From Coriobacteriaceae bacterium (GTDB taxonomy: Bacteria > Actinomycetota > Coriobacteriia > Coriobacteriales > Coriobacteriaceae): DNA of 64,000 nucleotides. Under the pieces are notes generated by a model that saw nothing but the letters and a program-made list of their open reading frames with translations, was not told where the DNA came from and did no database searches. The translations under genes were made by a program, and so were the position numbers. Positions 1 through 8,651 of this stretch are shown one piece after another. How positions within the stretch are numbered: position 1 is the first letter of the stretch; every line of letters begins with the position of its first letter. Where the stretch lies: NCBI GenBank assembly GCA_025757745.1, contig CP107217.1, positions 434,001 to 498,000 of the forward strand, written 5' to 3'.

Positions 1-88
1 GGCGCGTGGTTGCATCTTCCAAATGTGGCGCACCATGGGTAACGATGAGCTCGGCTCCCTCAATCGCTCGCTGGGGTAGGAGCGGCAT
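1..88 (-). CDS. Possible 5' fragment of a gene running off the left edge
   Basis: On the minus strand an open frame starts with an ATG at 88 and stays open to the window edge (29 codons, beginning MPLLPQRAIEGAELIVTHGA). No clear Shine-Dalgarno lies upstream and I do not recognise the family. It would be divergent from the ATPase gene at 402. It could equally be a chance open frame. Confidence 0.25.
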   Translation of the reverse strand, partial: MPLLPQRAIEGAELIVTHGAPHLEDATTR

Positions 89-193
89 AGAAGGGCTGGA
101 CCGCGCTTGTCATCCCATTTGCTCGCCATGCCGACAAAACGAAGGGGTTACTGCTACCGGCGGTACCGGGAACATTTGCGTATAGATAAGGTA

Positions 194-230
194 TAACGAA
201 TTAAGTCGTAACGAATTAAAGTACGAATTA
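194..230. repeat. AT-rich direct repeats upstream of the ATPase gene
   Basis: TAACGAATTAA occurs at 194-204 and again at 209-219, and the core ACGAATTA occurs a third time at 223-230. The stretch is much more AT-rich than its surroundings. It may be a regulator or initiator site. The remaining sequence between 89 and 328 shows no gene. Confidence 0.5.
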
Positions 231-328
231 CTGTATCGAGCAGGTTGCCGACAAATTGAATGGAGCCATTTGTATTGGCTCAAGTGGGTGGCTCCAGCAG
301 GACCGGTAAGGTCAAAAGCGGCTAGGTC

Positions 329-382
329 TGCTAAACCTGTTAAACTCTGCTAAAGTTGCTAAACTTTGTTAAAGTTGTTAAA
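329..382. repeat. Six iteron-like TGYTAAA repeats
   Basis: TGCTAAA or TGTTAAA begins at 329, 338, 348, 357, 367 and 376, so the spacing alternates 9,10,9,10,9. This makes a 19-bp unit three times over. The array ends 19 bases before the ATG of the ATPase gene and just before its Shine-Dalgarno. Phased repeats of this kind serve as operators or as replication iterons; which applies is not known. Confidence 0.75.
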
Positions 383-401
383 ACTAGCAGAGGAGGGTCG
401 A

Positions 402-1484
402 ATGTCGAAAGCCATTAATCCCTTTAAGCCAACGGCGGGCATGAATCCGCCTGAGCTTATCGGACGTGACGCTGTTTTGGATGATTTTGCCGAGGCCCTT
501 GAGAATGGTCCTGGTGCTCCCGATCGACTCATGCGCATCTCGGGCGTCCGAGGCACAGGTAAAACGGTGCTTCTCAATGCATTGGGTGATCTTGCGCGAA
601 AAAAAGGATTCGAGGTTGTTGACGTCGCCTCGAATGCCGGTTTTTGCAGTAGAATCCTCGAGGCTCTACAGCGAAATGTTCGTCTTGAGTCAATGTCGAT
701 TTCCCCATCAATTCTAGGAGTCAGCCTTGGCTCCGTTGAGGTATCGAAGTCGGCATCTCATCTGGGCGAGGCAATGTACGATGCCGCGAAGCGCGGAGGT
801 CTGCTCATTACGCTCGACGAGATTCAGGATGCCTCAACTGAGGAAATGCGCGAGCTGGGCAATGAGATGCAGCTTTTGATTCGCCAAGGGGCGAATGTCG
901 CTTTTGCATTCGCTGGCTTGCCAACATCGGTGGATGGCGTGGTGGTTGATGATACCCTTACGTTCCTTCAGCGGGCAAAACATATCGAACTCACTCGTCT
1001 CTCTGATTTTGAAGTCGGCGGATCGTTTGAGGATACAATGAGACGAGCGGGCAAGGAGCTCGATGAAGACGCCGCTGAGCTATTAACAAAGGCTTCAGCA
1101 GGCTATCCCTTTATGGTCCAGTTGGTCGGATATTACGCTTGGCAGGTTGCTGCGCGCAGCGGGGCGGAGAGCGTGAACGAAGTGTCCGCGCGTAAGGGTA
1201 TCCAAGCAGCTCTTGATAGCTTTAATGCTATGGTGATTGCCCCGGCGCTGCGCAGGGTTTCAGAGCGACAGTTTCAGTATCTCGCGGCAATGGCTCAATG
1301 CGAGGGCGATGAGATTGCCAACGGTGATATCGCCAAAAAGATGGGGCTGTCGGCGAACAAGGTCGGCTCGTATCGTAAACGTCTCATCGATGCGGGGTTG
1401 ATTGAGCCTGCGGGCTATGGCTGTGTTTCGTTTGCAATTCCGTATATGCGCGACTATTTGTTGGAGGCGGTGCGGGAAAGGTAA
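402..1484 (+). CDS. AAA-type ATPase with C-terminal winged helix
   Basis: The protein has 360 residues. It contains a P-loop (GVRGTGKT, about residues 44-51), a Walker B with following Glu (LLITLDEIQDA, about 136-146) and a C-terminal winged-helix-like segment (about 275-345: NGDIAKKMGLSANKVGSYRK). This is the architecture of STAND or Orc1/Cdc6-like ATP-binding proteins common in actinobacteria, most of unknown function. The ATG at 402 is chosen over one at 366 because AGAGGAGGG lies 4 bases upstream of 402, whereas 366 sits inside the repeat array. The gene stands alone. Its iterated upstream repeats suggest autoregulation, or ancestry in a replicon. A cellular role cannot be assigned. Confidence 0.85.
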   Translation: MSKAINPFKPTAGMNPPELIGRDAVLDDFAEALENGPGAPDRLMRISGVRGTGKTVLLNALGDLARKKGFEVVDVASNAGFCSRILEALQRNVRLESMSISPSILGVSLGSVEVSKSASHLGEAMYDAAKRGGLLITLDEIQDASTEEMRELGNEMQLLIRQGANVAFAFAGLPTSVDGVVVDDTLTFLQRAKHIELTRLSDFEVGGSFEDTMRRAGKELDEDAAELLTKASAGYPFMVQLVGYYAWQVAARSGAESVNEVSARKGIQAALDSFNAMVIAPALRRVSERQFQYLAAMAQCEGDEIANGDIAKKMGLSANKVGSYRKRLIDAGLIEPAGYGCVSFAIPYMRDYLLEAVRER

Positions 1485-1552
1485 AAATGGAATCGTTCCA
1501 AATTCCCTCTTGCTCAACCTCGGCTGTTTGGTTACTATAGAACGGCTGTTAC

Positions 1553-1643
1553 GGAGAGCTGACCGAGAGGCCGAAGGTGCTCGCCTGCTAAGCGAGTATG
1601 CCCCAAAAGGGCATCTGGGGTTCGAATCCCCAGCTCTCCGCCA
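1553..1643 (+). tRNA. tRNA-Ser (anticodon GCU)
   Basis: The 7-bp acceptor stem GGAGAGC/GCTCTCC closes at 1553-1559 and 1633-1639, followed by discriminator G and an encoded CCA (1641-1643). The anticodon stem-loop reads CTCGC-CTGCTAA-GCGAG, giving anticodon GCT. A long variable arm (TGCCCCAAAAGGGCA) and a T-loop with TTCGAAT are present, as expected of a class II serine tRNA. Confidence 0.95.
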
Positions 1644-1652
1644 GTAAGACTT

Positions 1653-1682
1653 TAAAGAGGGGTTCCGAAAGGGGCCCTTTTT
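1653..1682 (+). terminator. Terminator of the tRNA-Ser unit
   Basis: A purine-rich left arm pairs, with several G-U pairs, to GGGGCCCTTTTTT around a GAAA tetraloop, and the right arm ends in a T run. It sits 10 bases after the tRNA CCA. Confidence 0.7.
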
Positions 1683-1721
1683 TAGTTGAACCACGTTAGC
1701 TGGGGATTCGAACCCTCAAAA

Positions 1722-1751
1722 AAAGGAGGCATCCTTTCGGACACCTCCTTT
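1722..1751 (-). terminator. Terminator of the D,D-carboxypeptidase gene
   Basis: AAAAGGAGG and CCTCCTTT arms, plus inner TCC/GGA pairs, enclose a TTTC loop. On the minus strand the hairpin is followed by a run of at least seven T. It lies 25 bases beyond the stop codon of the minus-strand gene. Confidence 0.8.
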
Positions 1752-1775
1752 CAGCGAGCGTATTGTTCTTTAACC

Positions 1776-3116
1776 TTACACCTCGGGTGCCTTGGCTACG
1801 GTTTCGCTTTCTGCCGTAAGCGGGCGGTTGTCGATGCGGCGGCCCAGGCGGTCGAGTTTTACAAGGAGCCACTCAATGGGATTCGGCCCTGAGCCTTCCT
1901 CGTCGGCAACCAAATCCATGACGGCGATCTTGGTGCCGTCTTGCTTGAGCGTCACGCTACCCACCTTGTCGCCTACATGTACCGTGCCCGAAAGGTCATC
2001 ATAGGTAACCTTCTCGGTCACCTCTCCGGCAAGCGCAAAGACGGTCGCCTGAGCTGCGGGATCGGCGAGCGTGGCATCGATCGTCTTGTCCGTCCAATCG
2101 GTCTGGCCAATGCGCGCGATGAGCGGATTGCCGTTGGCAGTCTTTTCCTGCGTGTTGGCGATCGCAACCGTCACCTTGTGGTCGTAGTACCAGTTGGCAA
2201 GGGCGGCCGTGTCGGCAAAGCGCTGATCGGTGGTGCTGGAGTTCAAGACGACGGTGTAGGTCTCGTCGCCATCGCGGTTGTAGGCTGCCGTAAAGCAATA
2301 GCCGGCATCGTCGGTGGTGCCGGTCTTACCGCCGATATTGCCGTCCTGCCCCAGCAGCTCATTGTGCGTATCCATGGAATGCGAATGGTCGGAACCGTCG
2401 GCGCCCGTAACCTCAATCCAGGAATCATCGCTCGCCACGATTTCGCGGAACGTATCGCTCTTCATTGCCTCCTGCATCATCAGGGCTACATCGTGCGCGG
2501 TAGAGTGCATGTCACCGGTCCACTCATCAAAGTCCAGACCGTGCGGATTCTCAAAAAGCGTTCCCGTGCAGCCGAGCTTTTTAGCGCGCTCGTTCATGGC
2601 CTTTACAAAGGTGGCCACGGCGTCCTTGGTCTTGGGGTCGATCTTTTTGCCCACGTGCTCGGCAAGCGCGATGGCGGCATCGTTGCCCGAGGGGATCATC
2701 AGACCGCGCAGAGCTTGCTCCACGGTGAGCTCGTCGCCTTCGAGCAGGCCGGCGGTCGAGTTGCCTACGGTGGCGGCAGCATTGCTCACCGTGATCTTCT
2801 CGTCCATCTTGCAATTCTCGACGGTTAGGATTGCGGTCATGACCTTGGTAATTGAGGCAATCTTGACCTGCTCGTCGGCACTTCGGGCGTAATAGACGGA
2901 ACCGTCCTTGCTCATGACGATGGCGTTGGTCGCATCGATATCGGGCAGATTCTCGGCCGTGATGCCGCGGGCGTCGGCGGTCTTGCCGCAAACGATATCA
3001 GTCGTAAGCACCTGGGCGTTGGCGATAGACGGCACGCCGGCAGCAAGGGCGAGAGCGCAGGCAATGCCGGCGGTCAGTTGCGCGGAGCGCTTTACAAGAG
3101 AACTAAGGGTCTTCAC
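1776..3116 (-). CDS. D-alanyl-D-alanine carboxypeptidase (peptidase S11)
   Basis: Removes the terminal D-Ala of peptidoglycan stem peptides outside the membrane. The S11 motifs are all visible: SITK (catalytic Ser-x-x-Lys), SGND and KTGTT. A hydrophobic signal peptide (TAGIACALALAAGVPSIANA) precedes the domain, and the C-terminal region ends in an amphipathic stretch like that of PBP5-type enzymes. The frame is open up to 3356, but that would overlap the divergent gene. The GTG at 3116 places a short charged n-region before the signal peptide and is preferred, although its ribosome site is weak, so the start is uncertain. About 200 bases separate it from the divergent VanRS-like genes. Confidence 0.88.
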   Translation of the reverse strand: MKTLSSLVKRSAQLTAGIACALALAAGVPSIANAQVLTTDIVCGKTADARGITAENLPDIDATNAIVMSKDGSVYYARSADEQVKIASITKVMTAILTVENCKMDEKITVSNAAATVGNSTAGLLEGDELTVEQALRGLMIPSGNDAAIALAEHVGKKIDPKTKDAVATFVKAMNERAKKLGCTGTLFENPHGLDFDEWTGDMHSTAHDVALMMQEAMKSDTFREIVASDDSWIEVTGADGSDHSHSMDTHNELLGQDGNIGGKTGTTDDAGYCFTAAYNRDGDETYTVVLNSSTTDQRFADTAALANWYYDHKVTVAIANTQEKTANGNPLIARIGQTDWTDKTIDATLADPAAQATVFALAGEVTEKVTYDDLSGTVHVGDKVGSVTLKQDGTKIAVMDLVADEEGSGPNPIEWLLVKLDRLGRRIDNRPLTAESETVAKAPEV

Positions 3117-3315
3117 AGATTTCGCTTTCGACGGGATGGTCTCTTTAGAGTTCAAAGTATATCGTTTACCGGCGCGGACAATCAGTGCGCGGGCGTGCGC
3201 GGCCCATGTCTGCGCCCGAACGGACATATAGGTGCTTAAGGTCGACTTAAACGACCGCGCTTGTTGTGTGTGGCGCGCGCTGCCTCGGGCATAATGGAGC
3301 GCGAGAGGAGCACGC

Positions 3316-4011
3316 ATGAACGAGCGCATTTTGGTAGTTGATGACGAGAAGGCCATCGCTGACCTGGTCGGTATCTACCTTACAAAAGAGGGCTTTGATG
3401 TTCAGATTGCCTATAGCGGAGCAGATGCTGCCAAGGCGATTTTGGAGCAGGAGTTCGATCTGGCGCTGCTGGATGTCATGCTGCCCGATATCGATGGTTT
3501 TGAGTTGCTGCGTACGATCCGTTCCAGCCATACCTATCCCGTGATCATGCTGACGGCGCGTGATGCCCAGCAAGACAAGATCGAGGGCCTTTCGCTTGGC
3601 GCGGACGATTACGTGGTTAAGCCGTTCCGTCCGCTGGAGCTCATCGCGCGCGTGCACGCTCAGCTTCGCCGCTACACCAGCTACGGTAGCCGCTCGCAGA
3701 CGGCCGAGTCGCCGACCATCCAGCTCGACGGCCTGGAGATCAACCGCGATGCTCGTTCCGTGGCAGTGGACGGTTCGCCGGTTCGCCTCACGCCCATCGA
3801 GTATTCCATCTTGCTGTATCTGGTCGAGCATCATGGCAGCGTGGTGGCCGTTGAGGACCTGTTCCGCGCGGTGTGGAACGAGGACTTTATGCCCGGTTCC
3901 AACAACACGGTGATGGTGCACATTCGCCACCTGCGCGAAAAGATCGGCGACGACGCACAAAAGCCGCGCTTTATCAAAAACGTCTGGGGCGTCGGCTACA
4001 TAATCGAATAA
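3316..4011 (+). CDS. OmpR/VanR-type response regulator
   Basis: A 231-residue two-domain regulator. The receiver carries the acidic pair (VVDDE), the phosphorylation Asp (LLDVMLPDIDG, about residue 53), a switch Thr (MLTA) and Lys (VVKPF). A winged-helix effector domain follows (LTPIEYSILLYLVEH to GVGYIIE). GAGAGGAG lies upstream of the ATG. It is followed 25 bases later by its sensor kinase, and the D,D-carboxypeptidase gene is divergent. Sequence and context resemble VanRS pairs that govern D-Ala processing genes, but no vanHAX-type ligase is present here. Confidence 0.93.
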   Translation: MNERILVVDDEKAIADLVGIYLTKEGFDVQIAYSGADAAKAILEQEFDLALLDVMLPDIDGFELLRTIRSSHTYPVIMLTARDAQQDKIEGLSLGADDYVVKPFRPLELIARVHAQLRRYTSYGSRSQTAESPTIQLDGLEINRDARSVAVDGSPVRLTPIEYSILLYLVEHHGSVVAVEDLFRAVWNEDFMPGSNNTVMVHIRHLREKIGDDAQKPRFIKNVWGVGYIIE

Positions 4012-4036
4012 CGCCTTTGATGGTGGGGACGTGGAT

Positions 4037-5275
4037 ATGACAAAAGACGATAGGCGGGCATTCGAGGTGCCCGATCGGCTCTTTGAATACGTGAGGTCGG
4101 TCGTCGACAACCGCGCGCTTGCAACGGTGCTGCTCTTTTTGCTGAGCCTGCTGCTGATTGGCATCGACAACATCGTCGGAATCTTGGCGGTGCTGCTTGT
4201 CGGCTTTTTGCTGATCGATCGATTTGAGATCGTGCGCCGCTGCGTGGTGATTGGCGGCGCCGCGTGGGCCATGACGTTGGCGATTGGCGCCATGGCGCTC
4301 GGCGGCATCGAAGGGCCGGTGTTGTTCGATGCCGGCTTTGTATTCAACATGCTTGGCTTTGTGCTGGCGCTTGCCGTGTGCGTGCTGTTCTTGTGCGGCC
4401 GCGCCCTGTACTACCAGGGCTACGAGCAGGGCGAGCAGCATGCCGATTGTGTGCTGGCTGCTCGTATTCAAGATCGCCTGATCGATCACCCCGACACCTG
4501 GGACAACATCGACGGCGACTTCTTGGAGGTCGAGGGCGCCCTTAACCGCGTGCGTGACCGTGAGCGCAAGGTGCAGCAAGCTCTGCGTGACGAGTCGCAT
4601 CGCAAGGACGATCTGGTCACGTACTTGGCACATGACCTACGCACCCCGCTTGCCAGTGTGGTGGGCTATCTTTCGCTGCTGCAAGAGGCTCCTGAGCTGC
4701 CGGTTGAGCAACGTGTGCACTTTACGGGCGTGGCTCTCGACAAGGCGCACCGGCTCGATGCGCTCATCGAAGAGTTCTTCGATATCACGCGCTTTGACTT
4801 CCACGATATCGTGCTCACGCGCGGCTATGTTGATCTGGGGTTGCTGCTGGCGCAGGTCGCCGATGAGTTCTATCCCATTCTCAACGAACAGCATAAGGAA
4901 GCACAGATTGATGTGCACGAGGACCTGACGGTGCTTGTGGATGGCGACAAGATGGCGCGCGTGTTCAACAACATCATGAAAAACGCCGTCGCCTATAGTT
5001 ACGAAGGCTCGACCATTACGATCGAGGCCCGACGCCAAGATGACGGCGGCGTGCGCGTGCGCTTTATTAACCATGGTGACCCGATTCCCGCGGCTAAGCT
5101 CAAGGTGATCTTTGAGAAGTTTTATCGCCTGGATGCAGCGCGTGCGACCAATCGCGGCGGTGCTGGGCTGGGCCTCGCCATCGCCAAGGAGATTGTATGC
5201 GCGCATGGCGGTACCATCGCGTGCGAATCGACGCCCGAGCATACCGTCTTTACCATCGAGCTGCCTGCCGCGTAG
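4037..5275 (+). CDS. Sensor histidine kinase, VanS-like
   Basis: About 412 residues. The N-terminal third has at least four hydrophobic segments, with little extracytoplasmic sequence between them. Then come a dimerisation/phosphoacceptor box (YLAHDLRTPLASVVGY, His about residue 200), an N box (NNIMKNAVAYS) and G boxes (GGAGLGLAIAKEI). The ATG at 4037 is preferred over a GTG at 4031 because TGGTGGGG sits 8 bases upstream of the former. Partner of the response regulator just upstream. With few external residues, the signal is probably sensed in the membrane. Confidence 0.92.
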   Translation: MTKDDRRAFEVPDRLFEYVRSVVDNRALATVLLFLLSLLLIGIDNIVGILAVLLVGFLLIDRFEIVRRCVVIGGAAWAMTLAIGAMALGGIEGPVLFDAGFVFNMLGFVLALAVCVLFLCGRALYYQGYEQGEQHADCVLAARIQDRLIDHPDTWDNIDGDFLEVEGALNRVRDRERKVQQALRDESHRKDDLVTYLAHDLRTPLASVVGYLSLLQEAPELPVEQRVHFTGVALDKAHRLDALIEEFFDITRFDFHDIVLTRGYVDLGLLLAQVADEFYPILNEQHKEAQIDVHEDLTVLVDGDKMARVFNNIMKNAVAYSYEGSTITIEARRQDDGGVRVRFINHGDPIPAAKLKVIFEKFYRLDAARATNRGGAGLGLAIAKEIVCAHGGTIACESTPEHTVFTIELPAA

Positions 5276-5378
5276 CGTAGGCGCCCTTACAAACACCTGA
5301 CAATGCGCTCACGTGCATATGAGCCGCGATTTCTACTATCGATACTGCTGAATTGATATCGATGTGGAGGTATGCGGT

Positions 5379-6254
5379 ATGACGGCTGCTGCGGCTATGG
5401 AGCCCACGGAGCTCGAGGAGCTAATGGAGGCGCAAGCCGAGGCTGCGCACGAGCGCGAAGTCGGGGACGCGACTCGTCCCACGGCGCAGGATCTTGCCGC
5501 CTCGTCGACGCGCATCGACGTCGAGGGCCTCGATCTGTTCTATGGCGACCACCACGCGCTCAAGGACGTATCCATCAAGATTCGCGACAAGCAGATCACC
5601 TCGTTTATCGGTCCTTCGGGCTGCGGCAAGTCGACGCTGCTGCGTTGCTTTAACCGCATGAACGACGACATCAAGGACTGCCGCATCGAGGGTAAGATCG
5701 CGCTCGACGGCCAGGATATCCTGGGCGACTACGACATCTGCCGCCTGCGCCAGCGCGTGGGCATGGTGTTCCAGCGCCCCAACCCGTTTCCCATGAGCAT
5801 CTACGACAACGTCGCGTATGGTCCACGCGGCATGGGCGTGCGCGACCGCGCCGTTCTGGATGAGTTGGTCGAGGACTCTCTTCGTCGCGCTGCGCTATGG
5901 GATGAGGTCAAGGACAAACTCAAGGAGTCGGGGCTGGGCCTTTCGGGCGGGCAGCAGCAGCGTCTGTGCATCGCCCGCGCGCTTGCCGTGCAGCCCGATA
6001 TTCTGCTGATGGACGAGCCCACGAGCGCTCTCGATCCCGTGTCGACGCTGGTGGTTGAGCAGCTGGCCTGCGAGCTCAAAGAGACCTGTACGCTCGTGGT
6101 CGTTACGCACAATATGCAGCAGGCGGCGCGCATCTCCGACTCGGTCGCGTTTTTCTTGCTGGGTGAGTTGGTGGAGCACGCACCCACCGCTCAGCTCTTC
6201 AAAAATCCCACCGACCCGCGCACGGCGGATTATTTAACGGGACGTTTTGGCTGA
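5379..6254 (+). CDS. pstB: Phosphate ABC transporter ATP-binding protein PstB
   Basis: The ATPase subunit of the high-affinity phosphate importer. Walker A (GPSGCGKST), the NPFPMSIYDNV segment typical of PstB, the signature LSGGQQQR and Walker B (ILLMDEPTSALDP) are present. There is an extra acidic N-terminal extension of about 45 residues before the usual start of the domain. The ATG at 5379 follows TGGAGG at 5365-5370. It is followed by a PhoB/PhoR pair, the expected phosphate-signalling partners. The permease and binding-protein genes (pstS, pstC, pstA) and phoU are not in this window. Confidence 0.93.
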   Translation: MTAAAAMEPTELEELMEAQAEAAHEREVGDATRPTAQDLAASSTRIDVEGLDLFYGDHHALKDVSIKIRDKQITSFIGPSGCGKSTLLRCFNRMNDDIKDCRIEGKIALDGQDILGDYDICRLRQRVGMVFQRPNPFPMSIYDNVAYGPRGMGVRDRAVLDELVEDSLRRAALWDEVKDKLKESGLGLSGGQQQRLCIARALAVQPDILLMDEPTSALDPVSTLVVEQLACELKETCTLVVVTHNMQQAARISDSVAFFLLGELVEHAPTAQLFKNPTDPRTADYLTGRFG

Positions 6255-6265
6255 TACCATCTAGT

Positions 6266-6277
6266 AAAGGTACCTTT
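6266..6277. promoter_or_regulatory. Perfect 12-bp palindrome before phoB
   Basis: AAAGGTACCTTT lies in the 64-base gap between pstB and the response regulator gene. It may be an operator. The downstream TTAAGAT could be a -10 element. Confidence 0.35.
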
Positions 6278-6318
6278 AGGGTTAAGATGCGGTCATGCCG
6301 GCCGCAAAGGGGTTCAAC

Positions 6319-7047
6319 ATGATCTATTACGTCGAGGACGATGACAACATCAGGGATTTGACGGTCTATGCACTGCGCAAGCAGGGAATCGAGGCCGAAG
6401 GCTTTTCGTGCGATGGCGAGTTTAAGGCCGCCGTGGCGCGACGGGTACCCGATGCCGTCCTGCTCGACATCATGCTGCCCGATACCGACGGTTTGGCAAT
6501 TATGCGTCGCCTGCGCGCCGACCGCCTGACGGCGACGGTGCCCATCATGATGCTCACTGCCAAGGATACCGAGCTCGATAAGGTGATGGCGCTCGATGGC
6601 GGTGCCGACGATTATCTGACCAAGCCGTTTTCGCTCATGGAGCTTGCCAGCCGTTGCCGTGCGCTGCTGCGCCGCGGCGGCATGGTCAAACAGGCAAGCG
6701 ATGTGCTCAGCGTGGGCGATATCGTGCTTTCGCCCAGCCATCGCGAAGTGACCGTTGCCGGCGAGCCGCTCAAACTCACCTTGCGCGAGTTCGATTTGCT
6801 CGAATATCTTATGCGCAAGCCCGGCGTGGTCTTTACCCGCGAGTCGCTGCTGCAGAGCGTGTGGGGCTGGGACTTCGATGGCGGCTCGCGTACCGTCGAC
6901 GTGCACGTGCAGACGCTTCGCCAAAAGCTCGGCGAGCGTGCCGGCGCTATCGAGACGGTGCGCGGCGTGGGCTATCGCCTGGCGGAGCCTTCCGCCGGTA
7001 GCGATACTGAAGATGCCGTCGCTGCGGCAGCAGCATCGGAGGAGTAG
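6319..7047 (+). CDS. PhoB-like response regulator
   Basis: A 242-residue OmpR-family regulator. The receiver has YVEDDDN, the phospho-Asp in LLDIMLPDTDG, MLTAKD and LTKPF. The winged helix (LTLREFDLLEYLM, VWGWDFDGGSRTVDVHV, GVGYRL) is followed by an acidic and Ala-rich tail. The ATG at 6319 is preferred to one at 6295 because AAAGGGG lies 7 bases before it. Position between pstB and a PhoR-like kinase supports a role in the phosphate response. Confidence 0.9.
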   Translation: MIYYVEDDDNIRDLTVYALRKQGIEAEGFSCDGEFKAAVARRVPDAVLLDIMLPDTDGLAIMRRLRADRLTATVPIMMLTAKDTELDKVMALDGGADDYLTKPFSLMELASRCRALLRRGGMVKQASDVLSVGDIVLSPSHREVTVAGEPLKLTLREFDLLEYLMRKPGVVFTRESLLQSVWGWDFDGGSRTVDVHVQTLRQKLGERAGAIETVRGVGYRLAEPSAGSDTEDAVAAAAASEE

Positions 7048-7050
7048 TCC

Positions 7051-8475
7051 GTGGTCTTTGCCCCTCAGGGAAAACACACGCTCTCGCATCGCGTGTTTGC
7101 GACGATATTTGTCTGCGCTATGTCCGTCATTTTGGCGTTTACGGTGCTGGGCGCGTTCTTCGTGCAAAACACCTTGGCAGATGCCACGAGTGCCAACCTT
7201 TCGCAAGAAACCGAGCTTATTGCCGCCGCCTTAAACGAGCAGAAGGAACCCATCGCATTCTTGCGAAGTCTCGATCGCGAGGACCTTCGTATCACGCTGA
7301 TCAATAAGGATGGATCGGTCGCCTACGACAACGAGGCGTCTCCTTCCACGTTGCCCAACCATGGCGATCGCCCCGAGGTCGTTGAGGCCCTTGAGAGCGG
7401 TTCGGGCTCCGCGGAGCGCTCGAGCGCCACGCTCGACGAGATTATGCTATATCGCGCCGTCGCCCTTGATAACGGTCAGGTCGTTCGTTTGGCACAGGCT
7501 CAGCCTGGCGTTGCGGCGATTTTGCTCTCGTTGGTGGCGCCGATGCTGCTTATCGCGGTGGCGGGCGCGGTGCTCTCGTTTTTCCTTGCGCGTCGCGAAT
7601 CCCGTGCCATCATTGCGCCGCTGCAGGAGGTCGATTTGGACCATCCGCGCCGTAGCTATGAACATGCCTACGCCGAGATGGTTCCCATGCTCGAGCGCAT
7701 TGAGTCGCAGCGCCAGGAGCTTAAACGCCAGATGGCGGTGCTGGCCGATAACGACCGCATGCGTCGTGAGTTCACGGCCAATATCACTCATGAGCTCAAG
7801 ACCCCGCTTACCGCGATTTCGGGCTACGCCGAGCTTATTGCAAACGGCATGGTTGAGGGCGAGGACGATCTGCGCAACTTTGGCGGTCGCATCTATCGCG
7901 AGGCGGGCCGCCTGGCAGCGCTCGTTAACGACATCCTCACGCTTTCCAACTTGGATGAGGCGGAGCGAGCATCCGAGGGCGAGGCGGTGCCTATTGGGTC
8001 CACAGAGCCCATCGAGCTCTCTCGCGCCATTTTGACGGTGGAACAGCGTCTTGAGCAGGTTGCCCGGCAGTCGAATGTGACCATTGGGCACGAGACGAAG
8101 CCCGTGGTGATCGAAGGTGTGTCGCGCCTGATCGATGAGCTGATTTATAACCTGGCCAGTAACGCTATTCGCTATAACCAGCCCGGTGGCACGGTTACGC
8201 TTCGATGTGGGACCAATGATGAGGGCCATCCGTACCTGACGGTTGCCGATACAGGTATCGGCATCGCGCCCGAGGAGCAGGGCAAGGTGTTCGAGCGCTT
8301 CTATCGCGTGGACAAGAGCCGCTCCAAGGCACGTGGCGGAACAGGCTTGGGTCTGGCCATCGTTAAGCATGCCGCCGTGTATCACCATGCTTCGCTCGAC
8401 CTATCGAGCGAGCTGGGTGTGGGGACTACCATCACGGTGACGTTTCCCGTACGGCAGGACGAATCATTTGCGTAG
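7051..8475 (+). CDS. PhoR-like sensor histidine kinase
   Basis: A 474-residue kinase starting at a GTG, with GGAGGAG 7 bases upstream. Two membrane segments (about residues 15-38 and 150-172) enclose an extracytoplasmic domain of about 110 residues. The His box is NITHELKTPLTAISGYAELI, the N box NLASNAIRYN, and the G boxes DTGIGIAPEE and GGTGLGLAIVKH. It starts 3 bases after the regulator stop, so the two are co-translated. Phosphate signalling is inferred from pstB upstream. Confidence 0.91.
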   Translation: MVFAPQGKHTLSHRVFATIFVCAMSVILAFTVLGAFFVQNTLADATSANLSQETELIAAALNEQKEPIAFLRSLDREDLRITLINKDGSVAYDNEASPSTLPNHGDRPEVVEALESGSGSAERSSATLDEIMLYRAVALDNGQVVRLAQAQPGVAAILLSLVAPMLLIAVAGAVLSFFLARRESRAIIAPLQEVDLDHPRRSYEHAYAEMVPMLERIESQRQELKRQMAVLADNDRMRREFTANITHELKTPLTAISGYAELIANGMVEGEDDLRNFGGRIYREAGRLAALVNDILTLSNLDEAERASEGEAVPIGSTEPIELSRAILTVEQRLEQVARQSNVTIGHETKPVVIEGVSRLIDELIYNLASNAIRYNQPGGTVTLRCGTNDEGHPYLTVADTGIGIAPEEQGKVFERFYRVDKSRSKARGGTGLGLAIVKHAAVYHHASLDLSSELGVGTTITVTFPVRQDESFA

Positions 8476-8499
8476 CAATGCAGCAAACGTGTTGTTTTG

Positions 8500-8528
8500 A
8501 CGCCGCACCGGGGTTGCCGATGCGGCGT
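8500..8528 (+). terminator. Terminator after the PhoR-like gene
   Basis: ACGCCGCA pairs with TGCGGCGT around a short internal stem, followed by TATTATT. It separates the phosphate genes from the cps-type operon. Confidence 0.6.
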
Positions 8529-8651
8529 TATTATTGCGCAACATTGCCGTATGTGCTGTATCTTATGTATAAAGTTCGGACTTGGCAGAAAGATGCGATA
8601 TCATACGAGCAGTTTTGTCGATACGAACTAGGGAAATGAAAGGCAAGCTGC

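Noticed and set aside
1553..1643. tRNA-Ser as an integration site for the ATPase region
   Set aside because: No integrase is present and no second copy of the tRNA 3' end is seen nearby.
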